DNA of 64,000 bases from contig CAVTCZ010000012.1 in assembly GCA_963733395.1 (NCBI GenBank), positions 20,476-84,475 of the forward strand. Direction: 5' to 3'. The notes under the pieces were generated by a model, which saw only the letters and a program-made list of their open reading frames with translations, was not told where the DNA came from and ran no database searches. The stretch comes from JADKAV01 sp963733395. Lineage in GTDB: Bacteria; Actinomycetota; Actinomycetes; S36-B12; UBA10799. Positions 48,269 to 57,439 of the stretch are shown one piece after another. The position numbers and the translations under genes are program-made. Positions within the stretch are counted from its first letter, which is position 1, and each line of letters starts with the position of its first letter.

Positions 48269-49009
48269 TCACCGTGCCATATCCAGGTCCCAGACCCGCA
48301 CACCGCCAAGGATGCCCGCCAGATTGGCGACGACAGTGACGTCGCTGCCGAGGTCGACGGTGAGCTTGGAGGCGTTCCCGCCGCCGACGTAGAGATGGTC
48401 CCACCGGAACACCGGTCGCAGGCCGTCCACCGTGGCCAGGATGCGTCGCGACCAGCGCTCGGGTCCCAGTCGCTTGAGCTGCTTCTTGCCCATCCAGGTG
48501 TCGTAGGTGAAGCCCTTGCGCACCGGCGCATGGGACAGTTCCAGGTGCGGGGCGAGCGTGCCGTTGTCGTACATGGCGCAGCCGAGGCCGGTGCCGAGCG
48601 TGAAGACCACCTCCAGACCCTGCCGGGTGATGACGGCCGCTCCCTGCACCTCGGCGTCGTTGAGCACGCGCACCGGCTTGCCGAAGGCCTGCTCCAGGGC
48701 GGCGGTGGCGTCCCAGTTGCGCCAGGCCGCGTCGAGGTCCGCGTCCTTCTTCGTGTACGGCCCGTGCAGGTTCGGGTAATGCGGGGTGACGATGACGACT
48801 CCCCGCCGGATCATCCCCGGGATCCCGACGGTCAGGCGGTCGAAATCGGGCATCTGCGAGGCGATCTCCTGCAGCAGGCCCACGAACCGCTCCGGCGGCA
48901 GCGGGTACGGGGTCTTGATCCGCACGCGCTCGGCGAGCAACGTGCCCTCGGCGTCGAGCACCGAACCCTTGATGCCGGAGCCCCCGGAGTCGATCGCGAG
49001 CGTTCGCAT
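48269..49009 (-). CDS. ROK-family kinase, polyphosphate glucokinase-like
   Basis: The 246-aa protein has the phosphate-1 motif LAIDSGGSGIKGSVLD, a NDAE catalytic-Asp motif (VRVLNDAEVQGAAV) and the phosphate-2 loop VVFTLGTGLGCAMYDNG followed by LELSHAP. Length and spacing match actinobacterial polyphosphate/ATP glucokinases. Donor choice cannot be decided from sequence alone. A PPK2 and a PPi-type PFK elsewhere in the window make polyphosphate use plausible. Confidence 0.78.
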   Translation of the reverse strand: MRTLAIDSGGSGIKGSVLDAEGTLLAERVRIKTPYPLPPERFVGLLQEIASQMPDFDRLTVGIPGMIRRGVVIVTPHYPNLHGPYTKKDADLDAAWRNWDATAALEQAFGKPVRVLNDAEVQGAAVITRQGLEVVFTLGTGLGCAMYDNGTLAPHLELSHAPVRKGFTYDTWMGKKQLKRLGPERWSRRILATVDGLRPVFRWDHLYVGGGNASKLTVDLGSDVTVVANLAGILGGVRVWDLDMAR

Positions 49010-49038
49010 GCCGCTAGCCTGCCCGCCGCCGGACGCTG

Positions 49039-49749
49039 TCACTGGTCGGACTGCCCTTGCGGGGCGGGGCCGAGGCCGGGCACCCGCCAGGCGTTGACGA
49101 TCTTGGCCAGCGCGGTGACCAGGAAGAGTTGCCCGACGATCGCCTCGAACACGGCGACGGTCTGGCCCGGGTTGGTCTCCGGCACGAGGTCCCCGTAGCC
49201 CGTGGTCGTCAGGGTGATGAAGCTGAAGAACAAGTAGTCGGCGTTGTCGCCGCGGCCGTTCGCCCCGAAGAAGGCAGGATCCGGCTGCCACAGCGAGATG
49301 GTGCGGTAGCTGAACGCGAACATCATGCCGAGCATCAAGTAGATGGCCACTGCGCCGAGGATCGTCCGGGCGTCCACCTCCCGCCGCCGGATCAGGTGTC
49401 GCAGGATCATGAACGGCGCGAGCAAGTAGAGGGCCACGCTGAGCAGCGACAGGAACCGGATCACCGTCTCGTCGAAATCGAGGACGACGCCGAACACCGC
49501 TCCGACCAGCACGACGACCGCGACCACCAAGCACGCGATCCCCGCGATCCGGGATGCTCGGGGGGACTCCGAGGCGGTGAAGGTGATCCACAGGGTCAGC
49601 AACTGCACGAGCATTACGGCCGTGGTCCCGCCGGCGCCCTCGGCCATCACCGACGTGATGTAGCAGACGCCCAGAAGCGCCACCACCACGCCGTACCTGT
49701 TGGCTGCATCCCGATCCGCCACGGCCGCCACCGGGCCTCTGCGCGCCAT
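49039..49749 (-). CDS. Two-pore-domain-type (Ion_trans_2) potassium channel-like protein
   Basis: The 236-aa protein has about five to six hydrophobic helices and a C-terminal pore module with filter TTGYGDLVPETNPG, then a last helix and a short tail. No RCK domain is present, unlike the channel at 19050. It is predicted to be a K+-selective leak or voltage-insensitive channel. Confidence 0.82.
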   Translation of the reverse strand: MARRGPVAAVADRDAANRYGVVVALLGVCYITSVMAEGAGGTTAVMLVQLLTLWITFTASESPRASRIAGIACLVVAVVVLVGAVFGVVLDFDETVIRFLSLLSVALYLLAPFMILRHLIRRREVDARTILGAVAIYLMLGMMFAFSYRTISLWQPDPAFFGANGRGDNADYLFFSFITLTTTGYGDLVPETNPGQTVAVFEAIVGQLFLVTALAKIVNAWRVPGLGPAPQGQSDQ

Positions 49750-49752
49750 GGT

Positions 49753-50577
49753 CTACAGCGCCGAGGGATCGTCCGGGCGCAGGATCCCCTGTGCCGCTGC
49801 TGCACCGCTCTTGGTCGGTGCGCCACGCAGGATCCGCTCGAATACCACAGCGATCATGGCTCCGACCAGTGGGCCCACCAGATATGCCCAGTAGGAGGTG
49901 AAGTCCCAGCCGACCAGCATCGGCGCGAAGGAGCGCATGGGGTTCATCGAGGCTCCGCTAACCGGCGCACCCCACACCGACACCAGGCCGATGTAACTGC
50001 CCACCGCGATGGCGCCGGCGATCCCGATGTTGCGGGCGCCGGTCGCCGTGCCCAGGATCACGCTCACCAGCCCCAGCGTCAGCAGCCCCTCCATCAGTGC
50101 GGCGCCGGCCGTGCTGACACCTGCGGCGGGCAGCGTGGCACCGGCCATGATGTCGCCCAGCGTCCACTGCAGGAACAAGCACGCCAGCGTTGCACCCACG
50201 AACTGCGCCACGATGTACCCGGGCACGCGCAGCCACGGGAAGTTGCCGCGCGCGGCGAACGCGAGGGTGACGGCCGGGTTGAGGTGGGCGCCGCTGACGG
50301 TTCCCATGAAGAAGATGATGCCCATCACCATCATGCCCGGGGCCAGCGCCTTCATCGCCAATGTCAAGTCGCCGCCGAACGCCTGGGCGCCGACCACCCC
50401 GCCACCGGCGGCCACGACCACCAGCAGGAACGTCCCCCACATCTCGCTGAACAGCCGGCGGTACTCCAGGCTGGAGTCGTCGAATTGCTGTTGGTCCAGG
50501 TCGGCCGCTTTGTAGCGACGCTCCAGCCACTGGACCAGTGGCTCCCCGCTGTGGTCGTTGCCGGTGTTTTCGGTCAT
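49753..50577 (-). CDS. Aquaporin/MIP-family channel
   Basis: The 274-aa protein has six helices with the first pore motif SGAHLNPAVTLAF and the second changed from NPA to NPM (SGASMNPMRSFAP). A ~45-residue charged N-terminal extension precedes helix 1 (WGTFLLVVVAAGGGV). It is a water or glycerol channel; the NPM change may alter selectivity. Its stop is 3 bp before the channel start, so the genes are co-transcribed. Confidence 0.9.
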   Translation of the reverse strand: MTENTGNDHSGEPLVQWLERRYKAADLDQQQFDDSSLEYRRLFSEMWGTFLLVVVAAGGGVVGAQAFGGDLTLAMKALAPGMMVMGIIFFMGTVSGAHLNPAVTLAFAARGNFPWLRVPGYIVAQFVGATLACLFLQWTLGDIMAGATLPAAGVSTAGAALMEGLLTLGLVSVILGTATGARNIGIAGAIAVGSYIGLVSVWGAPVSGASMNPMRSFAPMLVGWDFTSYWAYLVGPLVGAMIAVVFERILRGAPTKSGAAAAQGILRPDDPSAL

Positions 50578-50714
50578 GTGCCAAACGTGGCCCACCTGGT
50601 CGTGGGCGGCAAGCATCGATGGGTACGTGTCGGGGACAGGTCACGATCCAGGATCGATCGGGCTGGGACCTTGCTGTTGCCCTGTAGGATCGGGGCTAAG
50701 CGAAGGAGTCGATC

Positions 50715-51017
50715 ATGCGCCGCACGTTTGTCACGCTTTCCCTAGTCGCTGGAATGGCCGCACCTGCTGTCCTTGTCGCACCCGCTCAGGCGGTCAACAC
50801 CTTCCCGCGCAAGGCCGTCGAGCAGGCCATCGAGAGCCAGATCAAGGACGTGGTGAAGCAGAAGGCACGCGTCAAGTGCCCTGCGCGCAGCAAGTGGGTG
50901 AAGGGCGCGGTGTTCTACTGCAAGGCCACCCCCACCAACGGCGCGGCCTCCTACCGGGTCAAGGTCACCCTCAAGGACCAGCGGACCCACACCTTCAAGT
51001 GGCTGAAGATCGGCTGA
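50715..51017 (+). CDS. Small secreted DUF4333-like protein
   Basis: The 100-aa protein has a signal peptide (1-26, cleavage near PAQA) and a DUF4333-type domain with two conserved cysteines (VKCPARSKWVKGAVFYCKA). The function is unknown; such proteins are exported in actinobacteria. The ATG follows GCGAAGGAG. It stands alone, upstream of the three-copy repeat cluster. Confidence 0.78.
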   Translation: MRRTFVTLSLVAGMAAPAVLVAPAQAVNTFPRKAVEQAIESQIKDVVKQKARVKCPARSKWVKGAVFYCKATPTNGAASYRVKVTLKDQRTHTFKWLKIG

Positions 51018-51118
51018 CCGCCGGACTTCTGTGACGTTGTTCCCCGCGACCCGCCGGTAGCGGGGGCAGCAACGTCGCGAACCTGCGGGCGGGGTGCTTG
51101 GGCGCCCGACCGGCGGGG

Positions 51119-51346
51119 GCAGATTGCGTAGGCGGCACTTTTCTTGCCTGTGGCGCAATCTGCCTGCTGTGCGTCCTGCGGCGGGGTGCTTGGGCGCCCG
51201 ACCGGCGGGGGCAGATTGCGCAGGCGGCACTTTTCTTGCCTGTGGCGCATCTGCCTGCTGTGCGACCTGCGGCGGGGTGCTTGGGCGCCCGACCGGCGGG
51301 GGCAGATTGCGCAGGTGGCACTTTTCTTGCCTGTGGCGCGATCTGC
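51119..51346 (+). repeat. Family 1 palindromic repeat, three tandem copies (51119-51163, 51211-51254, 51302-51346)
   Basis: The copies start 92 and 91 bp apart. Each has GCAGATTGCG(C/T) at the left, GGCACTTTTCTTGCC in the centre and GCGC(A)ATCTGC at the right; copies 2 and 3 each carry one base change in the right arm. The ~47-bp spacers are nearly identical within this locus (GGGGTGCTTGGGCGCCCGAC). They fill the 401-bp gap between the DUF4333 gene and the dehydrogenase stop. Confidence 0.9.
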
Positions 51347-51418
51347 CTGCTGCGAGCCCGCCCGACACAGCAGCACCCCGGCCACCGTGACGGCAACCGG
51401 GGTGCTGGCTCGTGGGAT

Positions 51419-53261
51419 CTAGAAGGCGTCCTCGGACAGCTCCATGATCTCGAGGTTGGTCGTCTCAGCAGCGAGACGCTCACCGGCGAGCAGCGGCAGG
51501 CGGTTCTGGGCGAACCACTTGGCCGCGGCGATCTTCCCCTTGTAGAACTCCTGGTCCTTCGCGGACGCGCCGGCCTCGAGGGCGGCGCTGGCAACCTCGG
51601 CCTGGCGCAGCAGCAGCCAGCCGATGATCAGGTCGCCCACGGCCATCAGCAGCCGGGTGGTGTTCAGGCCGACCTTGTAGATCTCCGGGAGGTCCTTCTG
51701 CGAGGCCATGGCCCAGCCACCGAGTTGACCGATGAGGCCCTGGACGTCCTCGAGCGCCTTGCCGAGAAGCTCGCGCTCGGCGGCCAACTGGTCGCCGTCC
51801 GCGGTGTTCTTCACGGTCTCGGTGATCTCGGCGGCCACCTTGGTGATCGCCTGGAACTGGTCGCGGACCATCTTGCGGAAGAAGAAGTCCAGACCCTGGA
51901 TCGCCGTGGTGCCCTCGTACAGGGTGTCGATCTTGGCATCCCGGATGTACTGCTCGATCGGGTAGTCCTGCAGGTAGCCGGAGCCACCGAGGGTCTGCAG
52001 CGACTGCGCGAGCATCTCGTAGGAGCGCTCGGAGCCGACGCCCTTGACGATCGGCAGCAGCAGGTCGTTGATCCGCTCGGCCATGTCGTCCTCGCCACCG
52101 GTGAGGCGGGCCTGGGCGACCTTGTCCTGCCACATGGCGGTGTACATGACCAGTGCCCGCATGCCCTCGGCGTAGCTCTTCTGCAGCATCAGCGAACGGC
52201 GGACATCCGGGTGGTGGATGATCGACACCCGCGGCGCGGTCTTGTCCAGCATCTGGGTCAGGTCGGCGCCCTGCAGCCGGTTCTTGGCGTAGTCCAGGGC
52301 GTTCAGGTAGCCGGTGCCCAGGGTGGCGATGGCCTTCGTGCCGACCATCATCCGGGCGTACTCGATGACCTTGAACATCTGCGCGATGCCCTCGTGGACG
52401 TCGCCGACGAGGTAGCCGATCGCCGGCTCCTTCTCGCCGAAGGTGATCTCGCAGGTGGTGGAGACCTTGAGGCCCATCTTCTTCTCGACGTTGGTGACGT
52501 ACGCGCCGTTGCGCTCGCCGAGCTCACCGGTCTCGATGTCGAACATGAACTTCGGCACGACGAACAGGCTCAGGCCCTTCGTGCCCGGCGCCGCCGGCGC
52601 CCTCGACGCCCTCGGGACGGGCCAGCACCAGGTGGATGATGTTGTCACTCATGTCGTGCTCGGCGGAGGTGATGAAGCGCTTCACGCCCTCGATGCGCCA
52701 GGTGCCGTCGCCGTTGTCGAAGGCCTTGGTGCGACCGGCGCCGACATCGGATCCGGCGTCGGGCTCGGTGAGGACCATGGTGGCGCCCCACTGGCCGTCG
52801 ATCATGCGCTCGGCCATCTTCTTCTGGTCTTCGTTGCCGAGGTTGTAGAGGATGCCGGCGAATCCGGGGCCGGACATGTACATGAACGCGGCGGGGTTGG
52901 AGCCGAGCACCAGTTCAGCGACGGCCCAACGCAGGCTGGGCGGGCAGTTGATGCCGCCGAGGCCCTCCGGGATCTCCAGGCGCCAGCCCTCGGAGTCCAT
53001 CAGGGCCTGGTAGCCCTTCTTGAAGTCCTCGGGCATGGTGACCGAGTAGGTGGCGGGGTCGTAGACCGGCGGGTTGCGGTCGGCGGAGGCGAAGGTGTCG
53101 GACAGGATGCCCGTGGCCAGAGCCTCGGTGTTCTTCAGGAAATCCTTGGCGGTGTCGACGTCGATGTCCTCGAAGGGGGCCGTGCCCATGCGCTCGGCGC
53201 CGCCGAAGACCTCGAACAGGTTGAACTCGATGTCGCGCAGGTTGCTCTTGTAGTGGCTCAC
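51419..53261 (-). CDS. Acyl-CoA dehydrogenase with C-terminal extension, FadE5-like
   Basis: The ~613-aa protein has an N-terminal extension (SNLRDIEFNLFEVFGG), ACAD blocks (GATMVLTEPDAGSDVGAGRTK, WRIEGVKRFITSAEHDMS, QTLGGSGYLQDYPIEQYIRD), the catalytic Glu in LYEGTTAIQGLD, and the ~150-residue C-terminal domain found in large FadE proteins. It would oxidise medium- to long-chain acyl-CoAs. One extra base near 52590 breaks the frame; length 1843 is 1 modulo 3. I take the GTG at 53261 (VSHYKSNL); an in-frame ATG at 53282 is possible. Confidence 0.88.
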
Positions 53262-53309
53262 CGGTTTTTGCTCCCGTTTCAAGCGCCGCCAAAGGGCGGG
53301 GCGGGTCGT

Positions 53310-53348
53310 GTTACCCGTCAGTAACTAATGATGCTACTCGCCGGTAAC
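53310..53348. promoter_or_regulatory. Operator region upstream of the FadE-like gene
   Basis: Two 14-bp sites of form TTAC-N6-GTAA lie here: TTACCCGTCAGTAA (53311-53324) and, on the other strand, TTACCGGCGAGTAG (ending at 53347). The outer GTTACC...GGTAAC also forms an inverted repeat. They probably bind a TetR-type fatty-acid regulator encoded elsewhere. Confidence 0.6.
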
Positions 53349-53443
53349 TTACACAAGGTACCCGGGGTCATCCGCGGGCACGCCTGCCCTGCGCCGACCG
53401 GTCGTTGCGGCGCCCCCCTCAAGAGCGCCGCAACGAGGTGAGT

Positions 53444-54097
53444 TCACGGTCCGGTCAACTCCGCGACCCGGGTGGCTGTGAGGGTCGCGCCGTTGGCCTC
53501 GCCCTCAGCGGTCAGCGGAGCGCCGCCGGACGGGTCACAGCGCAGGTAGACCGTGGCTTCCGCGGTGTTGGTGTACGAGCCGGTGGCGGCCAGCGGCACG
53601 TCGTAGTACTGCTGGTTCACATTGGCGATCACCGGAACGCTGGAGAGGGTTCCGGTGGTGCTCAGCAGGGTGCAGCGTGATCTGCCGTCGTGGTGGTTCC
53701 CAAGCGGTGGACGCTGGTGGACACGTTGACCAGGTAGGAACCGGCCGGGAGGGTCAACTCGAACGACGCGGTTCTTGGGCTGCCCCGTCGGAACCAGCAA
53801 GGCGTCGATACCTACGGTCGTGGTGCGGTTGGCCACGTAGCCATTACTGGGTCCGCGCTCGCCCTGCGGTCCGCTCTTGTTGAAGGTGATCTTCTTCTCC
53901 TTCTTATTGCACGTCTTGCCGGCCTGCGCATTGATGAAGCGAACCGCGCCGGTCTTCTTGACCATGCATGCTGTGATGACCCCAGTGGTGGAGTCGGGAA
54001 TCTTCGTGGGGGCCGATGTCGCACTCGCGATGCCTGCGGCAGCCAGGCTGCCAGCGACGAAGCATCCAAGCGCTACCGCCCAGGGCTGCGCCTTCAT
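53444..54097 (-). CDS. Secreted protein of unknown function
   Basis: A signal peptide (1-28, cleavage near IASA) is followed by ITACMVKKTGAVRFI and CNKKEKKITFNKSGPQGERG, a motif common in actinobacterial exported proteins whose end looks collagen-like. The C-terminal part is a beta-sandwich-like domain (VPLAATGSYTNTAEATVYLR). Two compensating frame breaks (near 53775 and 53675) hide a stretch that reads ASFELTLPAGSYLVNVSTS in another frame. Function not recognised. Confidence 0.65.
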   Translation of the reverse strand: MKAQPWAVALGCFVAGSLAAAGIASATSAPTKIPDSTTGVITACMVKKTGAVRFINAQAGKTCNKKEKKITFNKSGPQGERGPSNGYVANRTTTVGIDALLVPTGQPKNRVVRVDPPGRFLPGQRVHQRPPLGNHHDGRSRCTLLSTTGTLSSVPVIANVNQQYYDVPLAATGSYTNTAEATVYLRCDPSGGAPLTAEGEANGATLTATRVAELTGP

Positions 54098-54223
54098 GGT
54101 CGTCTCCTTCGGACACTTTCAGCGTATTGCGACCCGTGGCGTTGCGAAATCCCCGAACATGGCCTGCAACCTGAACTCCACCGAAGTGAGGCCGACGCTC
54201 CACCTCAGCCGGTCCCTCTCGGA

Positions 54224-54271
54224 AACTTCGGGCCAAAACCGGCCATCGGTGGCCGGAATCCGCCCGAAGTT
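54224..54271. repeat. Family 3 palindrome, second copy
   Basis: Arms at 54224-54245 and 54250-54271 pair over their outer 10 and inner 7 bp around a 4-nt loop, with AACTT at the tips and CCGGCCA next to the loop, as at 13658. It lies in the 259-bp gap between a secreted-protein gene and the amidotransferase. Confidence 0.75.
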
Positions 54272-54356
54272 CGCGAAGTCGGGCCCGATTCCGGGCCGAG
54301 GGGGGCGTCAGTGGCTCAGCAGGTCATCCAACCCCATGGGAGGCGACACTTGAGGC

Positions 54357-55205
54357 ATGTGCCGACTCTTCGGAATGACCGCCGGGACCCATGAAGTGCA
54401 CGCCACCTACTGGCTGGTCGATGCGCCCGACAGCATCCTCGAGGAGAGCCACCGCAACCCTGACGGCACCGGGATGGGCTGGTTCGACGCCGACGGCACG
54501 GCGCACATCGACAAGCAGCCGAGCAGCGCGTTCAGTGACTCGCAGTTCACCACCGATGCCCGATCGGTGGCGGCGTGCAGTCTGATCACCCACATCCGGG
54601 CGGCAACCACCGGCCAAGACACGCTGGTGAACACCCACCCGTTCCTGATGGACGGGCTGATCGTGGCCCACAACGGTGGTTTCGGGGACCTGCCAGCGGT
54701 GGAGGCGCAGCTGGGACCGTTCGCGAAGCGGGTGCAGGGCGATACCGACTCCGAGCGGTTCGCGGCCCTGATCGCCAGGCACACCAGCGAGAACGACGGC
54801 GACGTGGGGGCCGGCATCGCCGCGGCGGCGGGCTGGCTGGCGGACAACGTGCCGCTCTACTCGCTGAACTGCCTGGTGGCCTCACCGGGGAACCTCTGGG
54901 CCTTGCGCTACCCGGACCAGCGCGCGATGCACGTGGCCCGGCGGCGGGTGACCCCGAGTGCCGGCGGACCGTGGCAGGCGGCGTCGGGCACGTCCAACCA
55001 CCGCATCGAGTCCGATGAGCTCACGGAGGTGGTGATCTTCGCCAGCGAGCGGATCGATTCCGGCGACGACTGGCGGATGCTGGAGCCCGGGGAGCTGATC
55101 CATGTGGGCCCGGACCTGGCCTTCACCTCCCGGCTGGCCCTGGACCGGCCACCGGCGCACCTGCACCTGTTGGATGAGCCGGATCCGAACGTCGACACGT
55201 TCTGA
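54357..55205 (+). CDS. Class II glutamine amidotransferase (YafJ/EgtC-like)
   Basis: The 282-aa protein starts MCRLFGMTAG, placing nucleophile Cys2 at the N-terminus. It has the Ntn-hydrolase glutaminase motifs NPDGTGMGWFDADG, THIRAATTG and IVAHNGGFGDLP. No synthase domain is attached. Without an ergothioneine cluster around it, the acceptor substrate is unknown. Confidence 0.87.
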   Translation: MCRLFGMTAGTHEVHATYWLVDAPDSILEESHRNPDGTGMGWFDADGTAHIDKQPSSAFSDSQFTTDARSVAACSLITHIRAATTGQDTLVNTHPFLMDGLIVAHNGGFGDLPAVEAQLGPFAKRVQGDTDSERFAALIARHTSENDGDVGAGIAAAAGWLADNVPLYSLNCLVASPGNLWALRYPDQRAMHVARRRVTPSAGGPWQAASGTSNHRIESDELTEVVIFASERIDSGDDWRMLEPGELIHVGPDLAFTSRLALDRPPAHLHLLDEPDPNVDTF

Positions 55206-55652
55206 CCCCGCTCGGCCGGGGTCGCCGCCAGCAGAGGATCTCGCGCCCCGCGGTTATCCATTGACGTGGGGGCTACGCCGAGTTCGGGTTGTCCGGGCCG
55301 CAGGATGCCCCGCGCTCGAGGTTGCGCCGTTCGTGAGGAGTTCTCCCGCTGGTTGGAGCTTCGGCTCAACCGGTCAAGGCAACGCTTACCAGTGAGTAGC
55401 GTTGGTTGGCTGGGGATGTTGAGGCTCGGGATCGGTTCTTGACTTTGGTGTGTTCGAGGATGTCACTGAAGCGGGCTGGGAAGCACCGGCGACCACCCCG
55501 CGGGAATCCGAAGCACGTGCTTGTCGGCTTCGATGGCAGCGGGTAGGTTCGTTGCCGGCGGTGCGACGGCGCAGGACCACGATGGGTCGGGAGGTTCCTC
55601 AGTGACCGGTGGTGAGGGACCCGGCTCTCGATCAGCCGACCGTGGCCCGGGC
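55206..55652. other. Intergenic region with two small hairpins
   Basis: The 447-bp gap has no convincing gene. Hairpins lie at 55351-55371 (GGTTGGAGC, TTC loop, GGCTCAACC) and 55380-55404 (CAACGCT...AGCGTTG), and could terminate the amidotransferase transcript. An in-frame extension of the thioesterase gene back to 55521 looks low-complexity and is not included. Confidence 0.5.
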
Positions 55653-56099
55653 ATGAGCGTTCAGGAGCGGATGTACCCGGATCTGCCGTGCTTCGGCTGC
55701 GGGCAGGGCAACCCGAAGGGTCTTCAGTTGCGCAGTTACCCCGGCGACGGTGGGGTGGTGACAGCCGTGTTCACGCCGTGGCCCGAGCACGACAACGGTC
55801 TCGGCTTCCTGAACGGTGGGATCATTTCCACAGTCCTGGACTGCCACAGCGCGGCGGCGGTGATGTTGGAGGCGGAACGCCGCGGCTGGTCACCGCTGCC
55901 GGGGGCTGCGTTGCCGTACGTCACGGCGGGGCTGGATGTCAGATTCCTGCGGCCGAGCCCGCTGCACCAGACGATCGACCTCCGTGCGTCTGTGACCTCG
56001 GCCGAGGAGTCCGAGATCACAGCAGCGGTGGAGCTCGTGTGGGACGGCAAGGTCCGGGCCGCCGCCACGGCCCACTGGAAGCGCTGGATCCCGCGCTAG
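55653..56099 (+). CDS. Hotdog-fold thioesterase (PaaI/YbdB family)
   Basis: The ~148-aa protein starts MSVQERMYPDLPCFGCGQGN, a Cys-rich opening common in this family. It has the hotdog core GLGFLNGGIISTVLDCHSAAAVM, with Asp as the likely catalytic residue, and AGLDVRFLRPSPLHQTIDLR. It hydrolyses an acyl-CoA of unknown chain type. Confidence 0.82.
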   Translation: MSVQERMYPDLPCFGCGQGNPKGLQLRSYPGDGGVVTAVFTPWPEHDNGLGFLNGGIISTVLDCHSAAAVMLEAERRGWSPLPGAALPYVTAGLDVRFLRPSPLHQTIDLRASVTSAEESEITAAVELVWDGKVRAAATAHWKRWIPR

Positions 56100-56211
56100 T
56101 GTCCGGCCCAGCCCCGGCATCAAGGAAACTGATGACGCGCGACACCAACTGCGCCGTCGCACGCCCACCGCGCCTGGCGCCGTTCCAACACTGCCTACTA
56201 GCCTCGGTGCC

Positions 56212-57438
56212 ATGCCCGTACGCAAAGTTGCCCTGCTCACCGCCGGGGGTCTGGCCCCCTGTCTGTCGTCGGCCGTCGGCGGCCTGATCGAGAAGTACAC
56301 CGCCGTGGACCCGAGCATCGAGATCATCGGCTATCTCAACGGCTACCACGGCCTGCTGCTCGGCAATTCCGTGCCGGTCACGCCCGAGGTCCGCGAGAAC
56401 GCCGCCCTGCTGCACAAGTTCGGCGGCAGCCCCATCGGCAACAGCCGGGTGAAGCTGACCAACGTCGACGACTGCGTCAAGCGCGGCCTGGTCGCGCCCG
56501 GTCAGGACCCGCTGCAGGTCGCCGCCGAGCAGCTCACCCGTGACGGGGTCGACGTCCTGCACACCATCGGCGGGGACGACACCAACACCACGGCGGCCGA
56601 CCTGGCCGCGTTCCTGCACGCGAACGACTACGAACTCACGGTCGTCGGCCTGCCCAAGACCATCGACAACGATGTGGTCCCCATCAAGCAGTCGCTGGGT
56701 GCCTGGACCGCCGCGGAGCAGGGTTCGGTCTTCGCGCAGAACATCATCGCCGAGCACACGTCCAACCCCCGCATGTTGATCATCCACGAGGTCATGGGTC
56801 GCAACTGCGGCTGGCTGACGGCCGCCACCGCCGTGAAGTACCGCGAATGGCTGGACACCCAGCAGTGGAACCCGGGCATCGGCCTGGACCGCCGCGGCTG
56901 GGACGTGCACGCGGTGTTCGTGCCCGAGATGGGTTTCGACATCGCCGCGGAGGCCGAACGCCTGCTGGCGGTGATGGATGAAATCGGGTGCGTGAACATC
57001 TTCCTGTCCGAAGGTGCTGGAGTCGCGGAGATCGTCGCGGAGATGGAAGCGCGCGGCGAGGAGGTCGGCCGCGATGCGTTCGGCCACGTCAAGCTCGACA
57101 CCATCAACCCCGGGAAATGGTTCGGCAACCAGTTCGCCGAGATGCTCAAGGCCGAGAAGACCATGGTCTGGAAGAGCGGATATTTCGCCCGTTCCGCCGC
57201 GGCGAACGACGAGGACTTGGCCCTGATCAAGCAGTGCACCGACCTCGCCGTGGACGCGGCATTGCGCGGGGAGTCGGGCGTGACCGGTCAGGACGAGGAC
57301 GCCGGTGATGAGTTGCGGGTCATCGAGTTCCCCCGCATCCGCGGTGGCAAGGCCTTCGACATCGACCAGCCGTGGTTCGACGACCTGCTGGCCGGCATCG
57401 GGCAGGCGAAGGGCGAGAAGGAGCACGTCGAGCACTGA
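56212..57438 (+). CDS. 6-phosphofructokinase, pyrophosphate-dependent type
   Basis: The 408-aa protein has the PFK core with GGDDTNTTAADLA, the substrate loop LPKTIDNDVVPIKQS, EVMGRNCGWLTA and VPEMGFD. Asp in place of the Gly that ATP-PFKs have in the GGDGS-type motif, with Lys in PKTIDND, indicates pyrophosphate as phosphoryl donor, so the reaction is reversible. It probably serves glycolysis and gluconeogenesis. Confidence 0.9.
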   Translation: MPVRKVALLTAGGLAPCLSSAVGGLIEKYTAVDPSIEIIGYLNGYHGLLLGNSVPVTPEVRENAALLHKFGGSPIGNSRVKLTNVDDCVKRGLVAPGQDPLQVAAEQLTRDGVDVLHTIGGDDTNTTAADLAAFLHANDYELTVVGLPKTIDNDVVPIKQSLGAWTAAEQGSVFAQNIIAEHTSNPRMLIIHEVMGRNCGWLTAATAVKYREWLDTQQWNPGIGLDRRGWDVHAVFVPEMGFDIAAEAERLLAVMDEIGCVNIFLSEGAGVAEIVAEMEARGEEVGRDAFGHVKLDTINPGKWFGNQFAEMLKAEKTMVWKSGYFARSAAANDEDLALIKQCTDLAVDAALRGESGVTGQDEDAGDELRVIEFPRIRGGKAFDIDQPWFDDLLAGIGQAKGEKEHVEH

Positions 57439-57439
57439 C

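Noticed and set aside
46042..48339. 765-aa open frame on the plus strand
   Set aside because: It is antisense to the sugar dehydrogenase and flippase-like genes and resembles no family.
51119..51346. CRISPR array (regularly spaced palindromic repeats)
   Set aside because: The units are regularly spaced, but the spacers are near-identical within the locus, only two or three units occur per locus, and no cas genes are present.
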